Shown here piece by piece: positions 30,925 through 40,896 of a DNA stretch of 64,000 nt. The notes under the pieces are model-generated. The model made no database searches and was not told the origin of the DNA. It saw nothing but the letters and a program-made list of their open reading frames with translations. The number at the start of each line of letters is the position of its first letter. The stretch's first letter is position 1. The translations under genes were made by a program, and so were the position numbers. The DNA comes from an uncultured Pelagibacteraceae bacterium. Lineage in GTDB: Bacteria > Pseudomonadota > Alphaproteobacteria > Pelagibacterales > Pelagibacteraceae. Where the stretch lies: assembly GCA_902528135.1 (NCBI GenBank), contig CABZRS010000003.1:1-64000 (forward strand). Direction: 5' to 3'.

Positions 30925-31227
30925 ATGAAAACTTATTGGATAAGTTTATACTTAGAAATCTCAAGCCAGGACAACTTAAAAAAATATGGAGAAAAGGCTG
31001 TTCCTATAATAAAAAGTTACGGGGGAAAACCAGTAGTTAGAGGTGGAAAATTAAAGTCATTTAGTGGGCCAAACGTTGTGCGTACTGTAATATGGGAGTT
31101 TCCAACTTACAATGATGCTATTTCATGCCATGATTCAACTGAATATAAATCTGCTTGGACTCATGCAGAGGATACAACTAAGAGAATAATGTTTATTGTT
31201 GAGGGAGTAGAACAAGAACAAATTTGA
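30925..31227 (+). CDS. DUF1330 family protein (copy 1)
   Basis: MKTYWISLYLEIS..YGEKAVPIIKSYGGKPVVRGGK..VIWEFPTYNDAISCHDSTEYKSA. Confidence 0.88.
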   Translation: MKTYWISLYLEISSQDNLKKYGEKAVPIIKSYGGKPVVRGGKLKSFSGPNVVRTVIWEFPTYNDAISCHDSTEYKSAWTHAEDTTKRIMFIVEGVEQEQI

Positions 31228-31269
31228 TAAAGTAAAATTTGATTATATAATGATAAATAAAGGAAAATT

Positions 31270-31557
31270 ATGAAAGGATACATAGTTTGTGTGTGGGAAA
31301 AAATTAATAATGAGGAAAAGCTAAAGGAATATGCGCTCAAAGCCAAGATAGCTGCAGATAAATACTCAGGGATATTTATAATCAGAGGCGGGAAAAATAG
31401 AACAAATGAGGGAATAAACTCTCCTAGAACAACTGTAGTTGAATTTCGAGATTACAACACAGCAATAGAATTTTATGATTCCCCAGAATATCAGGAAGCA
31501 CTAGACGTTATTAAAGGCCATGCTGTAAGACATCATCAAATAGTTGAAGGCACTTAA
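31270..31557 (+). CDS. DUF1330 family protein (copy 2)
   Basis: MKGYIVCVWEKINNEEKLKEYALKAKIAADKYSGIFIIRGGKN..VVEFRDYNTAIEFYDSPEYQEA. Confidence 0.9.
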   Translation: MKGYIVCVWEKINNEEKLKEYALKAKIAADKYSGIFIIRGGKNRTNEGINSPRTTVVEFRDYNTAIEFYDSPEYQEALDVIKGHAVRHHQIVEGT

Positions 31558-32177
31558 TATTGTATAGGCTCATCGTCTATGGAACGCCATAAATACCAAG
31601 TAGCTACGGAACAATAAGGGGAAAACCTCTTTTTCAATCGATTTACATATCTCATAGGTGGTAAATAGCTTTTCCTATAATTGTTTGAAATAGCTCTAAG
31701 TAAACCAATATCTTGAACAGGCCATATATTAGATCTATTGTAAGTAAATAGTAATATCATCTCTGCAGACCATCTGCCTATTTGTCTTAACTCAGATAAA
31801 TAAATAATTGCCTCCTCGTCTCCCATTTTTTTTATAACTCTTGGATTAAATGTTTTATTTACAAATTTTTTTGACAATTCTTTAATTCCTCTAACTTTTT
31901 GTCTGCTTAAACCACATTTTTTTAACCGACTTGGGGTAATGGCATTAACTACTTTTGGATTTATCTTTCCTCTACATTCTTTTTTAAACTTTAAAAATAC
32001 AGAATTTGCTGCTGCAACACTTATTTGTTGTCCTATTATACTTTTACATAGAGATAAAAAAATATCTTTTCTTGTTGTTAAGGTTTTATCTTTGTATTTA
32101 GAAATAAGTTTCTTCATTATCTTATCCTTAGAAAGATACTTTACTGCCTTTGACCAATAAATCGGAGGATTACTCAT
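31554..32177 (-). CDS. DNA-3-methyladenine glycosylase II (AlkA-like, HhH-GPD)
   Basis: SIIGQQISVAAANSVF, QIGRWSAEMILLFTYNRSNIWPVQDIGL. Confidence 0.88.
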   Translation of the reverse strand: MSNPPIYWSKAVKYLSKDKIMKKLISKYKDKTLTTRKDIFLSLCKSIIGQQISVAAANSVFLKFKKECRGKINPKVVNAITPSRLKKCGLSRQKVRGIKELSKKFVNKTFNPRVIKKMGDEEAIIYLSELRQIGRWSAEMILLFTYNRSNIWPVQDIGLLRAISNNYRKSYLPPMRYVNRLKKRFSPYCSVATWYLWRSIDDEPIQY

Positions 32178-33051
32178 TTTTAAAAATTAAGTTTGGTTTT
32201 TTCAAATAGATTTCTCTTCTAAATATAATTAATGAAGATAACACTACAAGTAATGAACCCAATAAAGTTTTATAAGATGGTATTTCATTCCAAATAAAAT
32301 AACCAAATACAATTGCAAATACTAAGCTTAAATACTTCAGTGGAGTAACTAAAGAAACTTCTGAAAGTTTATAAGATTGTCCAAGTAGTAAATTAGCAAT
32401 ACCTCCAAGCAAACCAATCATACACAAAAGAATAAAATCTATTAATGTAGGCATTACCCATCCAAATGGAATTGTAAACAAACCTAAAATAGATATCGCT
32501 ACTGAAAAATAAAAAGAAATAAGCCAAACTGGTTCGGATGTAGATAACTGCCTGATAGCAATTGCAACATATGACATTCCTAAACAAAAAATTATTGGGT
32601 AAATATAATAAAAATTTAAATTTGAAATACCTGGTTGTGTAATAATTATTACACCTATAAAACCAATCAAAACTGCTAACCAACGATATTTACCAATTTT
32701 TTCTGACAAAAAATAAATTGATAAAATTGTTGCAAAAATTGGTGCAGCAAATGAGATGCCCACAACCGTTGCCAAAGGTAAATTTCTTAGTGCAATAAAT
32801 ACTGATACTATTGCCATTAATCCTGCGGCGCATCTAAAGAAATGTAATTTAGGTCGATCTGTTTTATAAAAACTTGTGTAGTTTTCTTTTGGTATTAAAA
32901 AAAATATAGGTATTAGTCCGCAAATTCCTCTAAAAAAAAGAACTTCACCAACTGGATAATTCTCAGACCACTTAACAAGTACATCCATCATTGAAAATGC
33001 ACACACAGACAGAAACATGTACAAAAAGCCTAATTGATTTCTAGATAGCAT
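32170..33051 (-). CDS. DMT superfamily (EamA) transporter
   Basis: Ten TM-like segments; RNQLGFLYMFLSVCAFSMMDVLVKW, FFRGICGLIP. Confidence 0.88.
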   Translation of the reverse strand: MLSRNQLGFLYMFLSVCAFSMMDVLVKWSENYPVGEVLFFRGICGLIPIFFLIPKENYTSFYKTDRPKLHFFRCAAGLMAIVSVFIALRNLPLATVVGISFAAPIFATILSIYFLSEKIGKYRWLAVLIGFIGVIIITQPGISNLNFYYIYPIIFCLGMSYVAIAIRQLSTSEPVWLISFYFSVAISILGLFTIPFGWVMPTLIDFILLCMIGLLGGIANLLLGQSYKLSEVSLVTPLKYLSLVFAIVFGYFIWNEIPSYKTLLGSLLVVLSSLIIFRREIYLKKPNLIFKNE

Positions 33052-33085
33052 GGATTAGATTATATTATTATTATAATATTAATCT

Positions 33086-33529
33086 ATGGAAATAGCAGTT
33101 TTAGCTTTAGGATGTTTCTGGGGTCCAGAAAAAAAATATGGACAATTAGATGGCATCTTCAGAACAGAGGTTGGATATTGTGGAGGAAACAGTCCTAATA
33201 CAAACTATAGAGAAGTTTGTACAGGAACAACTAATCATGCGGAAGCTGTAAAATTAGAATTTGATCCTAAAGTTATTACATACGAGGAAATAATTAAGAG
33301 ATTTTTTGAATTTCATGATCCAACTACACTAAACTCTCAAGGTCCTGATTTTGGAACACAATACAGAAGCGAGATCTTCTACCTTAATGAAGAACAAAAA
33401 AATATTGCTCAAAAAGTGATTGATGATGTAAATAAAAAGTTATCTGGAAAGGTAGTAACTAAGCTATCTGAGTTGAAAAATTACTGCACTGCTGAAGAGT
33501 ATCATCAGAAGTATCTAGAAAAAAGATAG
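33086..33529 (+). CDS. msrA: Peptide-methionine (S)-S-oxide reductase
   Basis: ALGCFWGPEKKY (catalytic GCFWG), TEVGYCGG, FFEFHDPTTLNSQGPDFGTQYRS. Confidence 0.96.
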   Translation: MEIAVLALGCFWGPEKKYGQLDGIFRTEVGYCGGNSPNTNYREVCTGTTNHAEAVKLEFDPKVITYEEIIKRFFEFHDPTTLNSQGPDFGTQYRSEIFYLNEEQKNIAQKVIDDVNKKLSGKVVTKLSELKNYCTAEEYHQKYLEKR

Positions 33530-33530
33530 A

Positions 33531-34346
33531 ATGTCACTTGTTACATCAGATTGGTTAGAAAAAAATCTTAGTGTAGTAAAAATAATCGACTGTTCGTGGC
33601 ATATGCCAGGAATTGATAGAAATCCTAAAGAGGAATACTCTAAAAATCATATTCCTGGTGCAATTTTTTTTGACTTAGACAAGAATTCAGATCAAGATAC
33701 AGATTTACCTCACATGCTTCCTGCAAAAGAAAAATGGGAAGAGATAGTATCTTCAATGGGCATATCAAATACCGATAGAATTGTAATTTATGATAACTCT
33801 GATGTTCTAAGTTCATGTAGAGGTTGGTATAATTTTATTTATTTTGGTCATGATAAACACCTAGTAAGTGTTTTAGATGGTGGTTTAAAAAAATGGTTAA
33901 TTGAAAATAGGAAAACAACAAATAAAAAAAAAAAATTAAACAAGTCTACCTACAGAGCAACAGAAAAAAAGTTGCTAGTAAAAAATATTGTTGAGGTAAA
34001 TGAAAACATTGAAAAAAAAAAATTTACAATAATCGATGCTAGAAGTAAGGAAAGATTTAATGGAAGTGTTCCAGATCCTAGAAAGAATGTGAGAAGTGGA
34101 TCTATTCCAAACTCTGTATGTCTTCCATTTAAAGAAATTATAAATAGTTCAGACAACACTTTTAAAGGAGTGAGTGAGATCTCAAAAAAGTTCAGCGAAA
34201 TTATTGATTTAAACGACGATAAAAGAGTTTTTTCATGTGGATCTGGGATAACAGCATGTGTTTTAGGTCTTGCATATTCCCTAGTAAATAATACATATTC
34301 TCCTACAGTTTATGATGGTTCATGGGCTGAATATGGAAGAATATAA
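33531..34346 (+). CDS. sseA: Thiosulfate/3-mercaptopyruvate sulfurtransferase (rhodanese)
   Basis: SKNHIPGAIFFDLD, VLDGGLKKWL, VFSCGSGITACVLGLA (CGSGITA active loop). Confidence 0.93.
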   Translation: MSLVTSDWLEKNLSVVKIIDCSWHMPGIDRNPKEEYSKNHIPGAIFFDLDKNSDQDTDLPHMLPAKEKWEEIVSSMGISNTDRIVIYDNSDVLSSCRGWYNFIYFGHDKHLVSVLDGGLKKWLIENRKTTNKKKKLNKSTYRATEKKLLVKNIVEVNENIEKKKFTIIDARSKERFNGSVPDPRKNVRSGSIPNSVCLPFKEIINSSDNTFKGVSEISKKFSEIIDLNDDKRVFSCGSGITACVLGLAYSLVNNTYSPTVYDGSWAEYGRI

Positions 34347-34348
34347 AA

Positions 34349-35233
34349 ATGAAAAGATCTACTAAAATAACATCAATAATACTAATTTTTTTTCTAATTA
34401 TTGCAGGTGTGATCATTGCTCGGACAATGATTGGAAACCATTTTAAAAAAAAATTTAGCAAAAGACCACCACCAGGTATTATAGTTAAAACAGTTGAGCA
34501 AAGAAAATTTCAAAATATTATTGAAACCTTCGGAACAGCGGTTCCAATTAAAACACAGTCATACAATATTGAAAAATACGAAATTCTAAAAGAAATCAAA
34601 TATAATACCAAAGTTAAATCTGGTGATGTTATCGCAAAATTAAAAAATAGAACTATAGTAGCACCTTTCAATGGAGTAATTGGTAAAAGAAACTTTTCTG
34701 ATGATATTAATGTTTCGGAAAGTTCTGTTGTAATTGATATAGAGGATGCATCTTATTTATTTATTGATGTTGATGTTCCAGAGATATTCGCACCGTTCGT
34801 AAAAAAAGGACTTGGTGTTGATGTAAAATTTTCTGGTAATAAGGATAAAACTTATACCGGAATAGTAGACTCTTTAGCTAGCAAAATTGATGTTAGCAAT
34901 AGATCTTTAAGACTTAGAGTTAAAATGCAAAATTCAAATTCTGAGATTTTGCCTGGTGCTTTGATGGAAGTCACAATAAAATATAATGAGAGAGTTTCAT
35001 TAGGAATACCAGATACAAGTGTAATCTTAGAAGGTAATAAAGTTTATATTTATAAAGTAGATAAAGAGAATGTAACAAAAAGAGTTGAAGTTAAAGTTGG
35101 TAACAGAAACAAAGGATATCTAGAAGTGGAGTCTGGTTTAAATGAGGGTGATATAGTTGTTGCTGAAGGATTGAAAAAAGTAAGACCCAATGGAAAAATT
35201 AAACCCATTAAAGATGGTGAAAAAAAAAAGTGA
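34349..35233 (+). CDS. RND efflux periplasmic adaptor subunit
   Basis: N-terminal TM; VAPFNGVIGKRNFSDDINVS; VAEGLKKVRPNGKI. Confidence 0.88.
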   Translation: MKRSTKITSIILIFFLIIAGVIIARTMIGNHFKKKFSKRPPPGIIVKTVEQRKFQNIIETFGTAVPIKTQSYNIEKYEILKEIKYNTKVKSGDVIAKLKNRTIVAPFNGVIGKRNFSDDINVSESSVVIDIEDASYLFIDVDVPEIFAPFVKKGLGVDVKFSGNKDKTYTGIVDSLASKIDVSNRSLRLRVKMQNSNSEILPGALMEVTIKYNERVSLGIPDTSVILEGNKVYIYKVDKENVTKRVEVKVGNRNKGYLEVESGLNEGDIVVAEGLKKVRPNGKIKPIKDGEKKK

Positions 35234-35274
35234 TTCTAGTTGGGGTAAAAAAGAGAATAAAAGTAAATAATTAA

Positions 35275-38200
35275 ATGTATTTAACTGATATTAGTATTAG
35301 AAGACCAGCATTGTCATGGGTATTATCCTTAATACTAGTTGTATTTGGAACTTTTGTTTTTTCAAAATTACCAGTTAGAGAACTTCCATCTGGTCTACAA
35401 CCACCTGTGGTTCAAGTCCAAGTAGAATATGCATCAGCGTCAGCTCCAATTGTTGATGAGGAAGTAACGCAAGTAATTGAAGAAGTTATAGGTGGTGCAG
35501 AGGGAATAAAAAATATAGACGCTAAATCAGAGAATGGAAAAAGTACTATAAATATTGAATTTGATACAGATATAGACCTTGATAATGCAGCAAACGATGT
35601 TAGAGAGAGAGTTGCAAGAATTGTCGGAAGACTACCAGCCGAGTCTGAGGCCCCAAGAATACTTAAGCAATCTGCGGGTTTTACAACCACAATGTGGCTT
35701 GCTTTATCTTCAGAAACCTGGAGTGATCTTGAGCTCGGAGACTATGCAGAACGATATTTAGTTGATCAATTTTCAAGCATTAAAAATGTCGGTCGAATAA
35801 GAACTGGTGGCCTTAGGGAGCAGAGTATTAGAGTATGGATAGATCCAATCAAATTAGCTGCAAATAATTTAACTATTCAAGAAGTAGAAAGATCTTTAAG
35901 AAACGAAAATGTCCGGTTACCAGCGGGTACACTTGAGGCTGAAAATATAGATTTAACTATCAATATCGATAAATCATATAATGATTTAGAAAAACTAAAG
36001 GAACTGCCAATTAAGAAAGCTAAAGATAATATAGTAAGACTATCTGATATTGCAAATTTAGAATTAGGTCCTGTCACAGAGAAAGTTTTATTTAGAGCTC
36101 AAAGTAAAGGAGCATTAAATTTAAAAACCATGGGTATAGGAATTTATGCAAGAAGTGGGGCTTCAACTGTTGAATTATCAAAAGATGTTGAAAAAAAAAT
36201 CAAAGAAATTAGAAAAACCTTACCTGGTGACTTAAATTTGGAAATAGCTTTTAATAGAGCTACTTATATTGGCGAAGCGATAAATGAGGTTTATAAAACT
36301 TTAGTTATAGCATTTATACTTGTTGTAATAATAATTTATTTATTTTTAGGAAACTTAAAAGCAGTTATTGTTCCTGCAATAGCTTTACCTGTAAGTCTAA
36401 TTGCTACATTCCTAGGTTTATATATATTTGATTTATCTATTAATATATTTGTCTTATTAAGTTTTATATTAGCAATTGGAATTATTACTGATGACTCAGT
36501 CATTATGACCGATGCAATATATAGAAGAATTGAAAATGGTGAGACACCGCTGGTAGCAGCATATAAAGGCTCAAAACAAATTACATTTGCAATTATTGCA
36601 ACAACTCTTATTTTGGTTGCAGTATTTTTACCTTTAATTTTTATTGAAGGTATTGCTGGAACTTTATTTAAAGAAACTGCAATAGCACTATCATTTGCAA
36701 TAGTGGTGTCATCATTTGTAGCTCTAACACTTTCACCAATGTTAGGTAGTAAATTTCTTGATAAAAAGAAAAAATCAAATTTCTTAACAAGAGGATTTGA
36801 TAAATTTTTTCAAGACTTTTTAAAATTTTACACTCAGACATTAGGATTTTGGATGAACAAGAAGAAAACAATAATAACGTTCATAATTTTTATTATAGTT
36901 GCCTCTGGGGGTTTGTATAACTACACAAAAAAAGAATTGTTACCATTAGAAGATCGCGGAGTTTACTTAGTTATAGGATTTACTGATGAGGGAAGTTCAT
37001 TCCAATATACTCAAAAAAGGGCGGAGGATGTTGAAAAAAGACTTATTCCACTGCTTGATGGGGATAATAGTCCATACAATAGATTTTTAATGATAGTTCC
37101 AGGTTTTGGCTCTGAAAATAGCTTCTTAATTATCTCACTTTTAGATAATTGGAAAAATAGAAAACAGAATTCTCAAACAATAATGAGACAAGCAATTGGA
37201 AAAATAGTTACGGTGCCTCAAACACTAGCTTTTCCAATTTCTCCTCAGTCCATAAGAGTTTCTAGTTACAATAAGCCTGTTCAAATGGTTATTTACGGAA
37301 ATACATATGAAGAGCTGGAACAAATACAGTCTCGGGTTATTAGAATGTTAAGAAAGAACAGAAATTTATCAAGACTTGAGTCTGACTACACCAGAAATAA
37401 ACCTGAAGTAAATATAAAAATTAATAAAAATAAAGCAAAAGACCTAGGGATATCAACTGAAGCAATTGGTCAAACTTTAGAAACTTTGTATGGAGGTAAA
37501 ACGGTTACAAAATTTAATAAACTTGGAAAAGAATACCCAATCATTTTACAACAATATTTAGAAGATAGAAAAAATAAAGAAAGTTTGAGTAAAATATTTG
37601 TTCGATCAGAAAAAACTGGGAATTTAGTTTCACTCTCTAATCTTGTTGAGTTTAAAGAAAAAGGAACAGCTAGTAAGTTATCAAGATATAATAGACAACG
37701 TGCTGTAACAATATCAGCTAATATAAGTGAAGGTTATACTTTAGCTGAAGCGATTAAATATTTAGAAGAAACGATGACAAATGTTGCTCCAGATAAACAA
37801 ATTACTTGGAAAGGAAAGTCTGAAGAATTAAAAGAAACCAGTAATGAACTTTATATTATTTTTGCTTTAGCATTATTGACTGCTTATCTTGTAATGTCAG
37901 CTACTTTCAATTCATTTATCCACCCATTTATAATTATATTAACTGTTCCACTTGCAGTGTTTGGGGGGTTAATTTTTATACTATTCTTAAATTCATCAAT
38001 AAATATATTTTCACAAATAGCCTTGGTAATACTCATTGGTATTTCAACAAAAAATAGTATTCTTATAGTTGATTACGCGAATCAGTTGAGAACTAAAGGT
38101 AAAGAAATTGAAAAAGCTGTGAAAGAAGCCTGCAGTCTAAGATTTAGACCAATTATTATGACATCCCTGAGCACAATGATTGCGATGTTGCCTTTGGTTA

Positions 38201-38385
38201 TTGGAAATATCGGCCCAGGTGCTGGAGAAGGTTCGCGACTTGCTGTAGGTGCAACTATACTTGGTGGAATGATAATTTCTACCTTCTTCACTTTATATGT
38301 AACTCCGACGATGTATTTAACTTTAGCGAAAAATACGAAGAGAATTGATGCTGTTGATATAGAGCTTAAAAAACAATTAAACTAA
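35275..38385 (+). CDS. RND efflux permease (AcrB/HAE1 family)
   Basis: 1036 aa; DISIRRPALSWVLSLILVVFG, GIITDDSVIMTDAIYRRIE, GISTKNSILIVDYANQLR. Confidence 0.95.
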   Translation: MYLTDISIRRPALSWVLSLILVVFGTFVFSKLPVRELPSGLQPPVVQVQVEYASASAPIVDEEVTQVIEEVIGGAEGIKNIDAKSENGKSTINIEFDTDIDLDNAANDVRERVARIVGRLPAESEAPRILKQSAGFTTTMWLALSSETWSDLELGDYAERYLVDQFSSIKNVGRIRTGGLREQSIRVWIDPIKLAANNLTIQEVERSLRNENVRLPAGTLEAENIDLTINIDKSYNDLEKLKELPIKKAKDNIVRLSDIANLELGPVTEKVLFRAQSKGALNLKTMGIGIYARSGASTVELSKDVEKKIKEIRKTLPGDLNLEIAFNRATYIGEAINEVYKTLVIAFILVVIIIYLFLGNLKAVIVPAIALPVSLIATFLGLYIFDLSINIFVLLSFILAIGIITDDSVIMTDAIYRRIENGETPLVAAYKGSKQITFAIIATTLILVAVFLPLIFIEGIAGTLFKETAIALSFAIVVSSFVALTLSPMLGSKFLDKKKKSNFLTRGFDKFFQDFLKFYTQTLGFWMNKKKTIITFIIFIIVASGGLYNYTKKELLPLEDRGVYLVIGFTDEGSSFQYTQKRAEDVEKRLIPLLDGDNSPYNRFLMIVPGFGSENSFLIISLLDNWKNRKQNSQTIMRQAIGKIVTVPQTLAFPISPQSIRVSSYNKPVQMVIYGNTYEELEQIQSRVIRMLRKNRNLSRLESDYTRNKPEVNIKINKNKAKDLGISTEAIGQTLETLYGGKTVTKFNKLGKEYPIILQQYLEDRKNKESLSKIFVRSEKTGNLVSLSNLVEFKEKGTASKLSRYNRQRAVTISANISEGYTLAEAIKYLEETMTNVAPDKQITWKGKSEELKETSNELYIIFALALLTAYLVMSATFNSFIHPFIIILTVPLAVFGGLIFILFLNSSINIFSQIALVILIGISTKNSILIVDYANQLRTKGKEIEKAVKEACSLRFRPIIMTSLSTMIAMLPLVIGNIGPGAGEGSRLAVGATILGGMIISTFFTLYVTPTMYLTLAKNTKRIDAVDIELKKQLN

Positions 38386-38987
38386 AATATAATATATTTT
38401 TTAGTAGTAAGTGATTTTCGACAATCATTAAGCTGTTCCTTGTATTTCTTAGATTGATTTTCAACTTTTTTCGCTAAAAGAATAATTTTTTGATTTTTTT
38501 TATAATTTTTGTAATTTCCCCAACCCTCATGATAAGCAATATATTGTTTAAAAGCATCATTTTTTGGAATTTTTAAGATCTTTTCTGTTTTGTTTGTATA
38601 CCAACCAATAAAATCTACACTATCTTTAAATCTTGTCCTAGTAGCATACTTGTTTCCTGTTTCCTCTTTGTATTGCTTCCAGGTTCCTTTGACTGCTTGA
38701 GAATAACCAAAAGAACTTGATGGTCTTTTATAAGGAATAATTTTAAATAATTTTTGTCTAGGTGGTTTTGCTAACCAATCGAAATCTGACTCCATTTTAA
38801 TTATGGCAAGTTGCAAATTAATAGGAGTCCCCCATTTTCGTTCAGTTTTTTTTGCATGTTTGTACCAAATATATCTTTCCGAAAAAATTGAACAGCCATC
38901 TGCAGTGTTTTTAGGAATTGAAGAGCAACCAGAAAATAAAATAGTAATTAAAAATAAATACATTATTTTGTTTCGAATCATTTTCAT
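38382..38987 (-). CDS. Lipoprotein with SLT-like (transglycosylase) domain
   Basis: Lipobox FSGCSS; LAIIKMESDFDWLAKPPR..SSFGYSQAVKGTWKQYKEETG. Confidence 0.7.
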   Translation of the reverse strand: MKMIRNKIMYLFLITILFSGCSSIPKNTADGCSIFSERYIWYKHAKKTERKWGTPINLQLAIIKMESDFDWLAKPPRQKLFKIIPYKRPSSSFGYSQAVKGTWKQYKEETGNKYATRTRFKDSVDFIGWYTNKTEKILKIPKNDAFKQYIAYHEGWGNYKNYKKNQKIILLAKKVENQSKKYKEQLNDCRKSLTTKKYIIF

Positions 38988-38989
38988 TA

Positions 38990-39505
38990 TTATCTATTTT
39001 TTTTTCTCCATATCCAAGGATATTCAAATTGCATTTGCCATAAACCCAAGGAAAAATTTTTTGCAAAAATCTGATATTTTCTAAATTTACCCTTTGAGTA
39101 TTTAGGATAATCAAATGCATAACCATTCTTGACCATAAAAACTGATAGGCTTTCATTTTTTAAAAAACATTCACCTATTAACCTACTATATTGATCTTTA
39201 TTTTTTTCTATTTTGCAATTAACAATCTGATTTCCAATTTTTTCAATGAGCTTATCCTTAGATAACTTACCACATAAAATTTCAATATTATTTAAAACAC
39301 ATGATTGTTTTTTTCCAAAAAAAAAACTTTCAGGAGCGTCAATTCCACCAAAGCGAATTTTTTTATTATTAATCTTAATTGTATCACCATCTGTAATTTT
39401 TGGTTTACCTGAAATTAATAAATAATTTTGTTCTGAAGATAATAAGTGATTAATATTAAATAAGAGGAAAAAAAAACTAATTAAAATCAGTTTTTGCTTT
39501 TTCAT
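38990..39505 (-). CDS. Secreted thermonuclease-like (SNase-family) nuclease
   Basis: Signal peptide; ITDGDTIKINNKKIRFGGIDAPE; VKNGYAFDYPKYSKG. Confidence 0.85.
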   Translation of the reverse strand: MKKQKLILISFFFLLFNINHLLSSEQNYLLISGKPKITDGDTIKINNKKIRFGGIDAPESFFFGKKQSCVLNNIEILCGKLSKDKLIEKIGNQIVNCKIEKNKDQYSRLIGECFLKNESLSVFMVKNGYAFDYPKYSKGKFRKYQIFAKNFSLGLWQMQFEYPWIWRKKNR

Positions 39506-39785
39506 TTAATTCATCCATTTTTTTTTGTAAATCCTCATCTGATACGTTTTTTTCTTTCAAATCCTCTTTAATTTTTCGAAAAACGTCTTGATCTCCTGCT
39601 TCAGCAAAATCTGCTTTTATTACTGATTTAATGTACTCTTTTTCTTGATCTGGATTAAAACTTAATATTTGGGATACCCATTCTCCCAAATATTTATTCC
39701 GTCTAGCGCTAACTTTGAATTGAAGCTCTTGATCGTGAGCGAATTTCTTTTCAAAACTTTTTTTTCTGTCTTCAAATGAACTCAT
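39477..39785 (-). CDS. DUF1476 protein (F1-ATPase inhibitor subunit zeta family)
   Basis: MSSFEDRKKSFEKKFAHDQELQFKVSARRNKYLGEWVS. Confidence 0.9.
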   Translation of the reverse strand: MSSFEDRKKSFEKKFAHDQELQFKVSARRNKYLGEWVSQILSFNPDQEKEYIKSVIKADFAEAGDQDVFRKIKEDLKEKNVSDEDLQKKMDELNEKAKTDFN

Positions 39786-40159
39786 TCTTTTTTTTTTCTT
39801 GTAATTAATATTTTAAAAATAAAATATGATATTACAACTCCAAAAATATTACCAAGTAAATCTTGGATTTGAAAAGCTCTAATTGGAATTAATAAATGCA
39901 TTAATTCAAGAAATATTGATATTAAAATTAAATAATAAAAGATTTTTTTATTCTGATTTGGAAAAGATATAAAACCATGTACAGACAAAGCGAAAAACAA
40001 ATACAAATGATTAGATGAAACAATTAGAAAATCTTTTGTTATTTTAGGCTCAATTTGACAATCATTGTAAAAGAGACATCCTATCAAGCTTCCTGGGTAT
40101 AAATATAAAATTATTAAAGCTAAATTTGATAAATAAAATGACACTTTTAAGAATTTCAT
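39782..40159 (-). CDS. VanZ-like membrane protein
   Basis: Four TM-like segments; SVHGFISFPNQNKKIFYYLILISIFLELMHLLIPIRAFQIQDLLGNIFGV. Confidence 0.65.
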   Translation of the reverse strand: MKFLKVSFYLSNLALIILYLYPGSLIGCLFYNDCQIEPKITKDFLIVSSNHLYLFFALSVHGFISFPNQNKKIFYYLILISIFLELMHLLIPIRAFQIQDLLGNIFGVVISYFIFKILITRKKKE

Positions 40160-40185
40160 AGATAATCTATATTAAAGTTTATTGT

Positions 40186-40896
40186 ATGAGTCACTTAATT
40201 CTGGTTAGACATGGACAAAGCGAGTGGAACCTGGAAAATCGTTTTACAGGCTGGGTAGATGTAGGTTTAGCTGCTAAAGGTAAACTGGAAGCTTGTAAGG
40301 CAGGAGAACTGATTAAGGAATTAAACCTTGGGTTATCTTATTTTTATACATCTTTACAAACAAGATCAATTGAAACACTTAATTTAATACTTAATACAAT
40401 GAGAATTAAAGATCAAGATGTTTTTAATGCTTGGGAATTAAATGAAAGACACTATGGAGCGTTAACAGGTTTAAATAAAGATGAAATGAAAAAACATTAT
40501 GGAGAAGAAAAAATTCATACTTTTAGAAGATCTTGGGACAACCCACCAGAGCCTCTAAAAAAAACAAGCCCATATCATCCTTTGAATATTAGTATTTATA
40601 AAAATGTTCCCAAAGATAAAATTCCAGATACAGAATCTTTAAAAAATACTTATGAAAGAGTTATACCTTTTTATAAAAAAAATATTGAACCTAAATTAGA
40701 TAAAAATATTATTGTATCAGCTCATGGAAATTCAATTAGATCACTATGTAAATACCTATTTAATTTAGATAATGAAAAGATTTCAAGCTTAGAAATACCA
40801 ACAGGTAATCCTTTATTAATTGAAACTGAAAAAGGAACGATTAAACACGCAAGATATTTAGATACTGATAGAGCAAAAGATCTTTTAGTTTACTAA
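40186..40896 (+). CDS. gpmA: 2,3-bisphosphoglycerate-dependent phosphoglycerate mutase
   Basis: LILVRHGQSEWNLENRFTGWVDVGL, LNERHYGALTGLNK, VSAHGNSIRSL. Confidence 0.97.
   Translation: MSHLILVRHGQSEWNLENRFTGWVDVGLAAKGKLEACKAGELIKELNLGLSYFYTSLQTRSIETLNLILNTMRIKDQDVFNAWELNERHYGALTGLNKDEMKKHYGEEKIHTFRRSWDNPPEPLKKTSPYHPLNISIYKNVPKDKIPDTESLKNTYERVIPFYKKNIEPKLDKNIIVSAHGNSIRSLCKYLFNLDNEKISSLEIPTGNPLLIETEKGTIKHARYLDTDRAKDLLVY

Noticed and set aside
35412-35690. 92-aa minus-strand ORF in the RND permease
   Set aside because: Antisense to conserved RND coding sequence.
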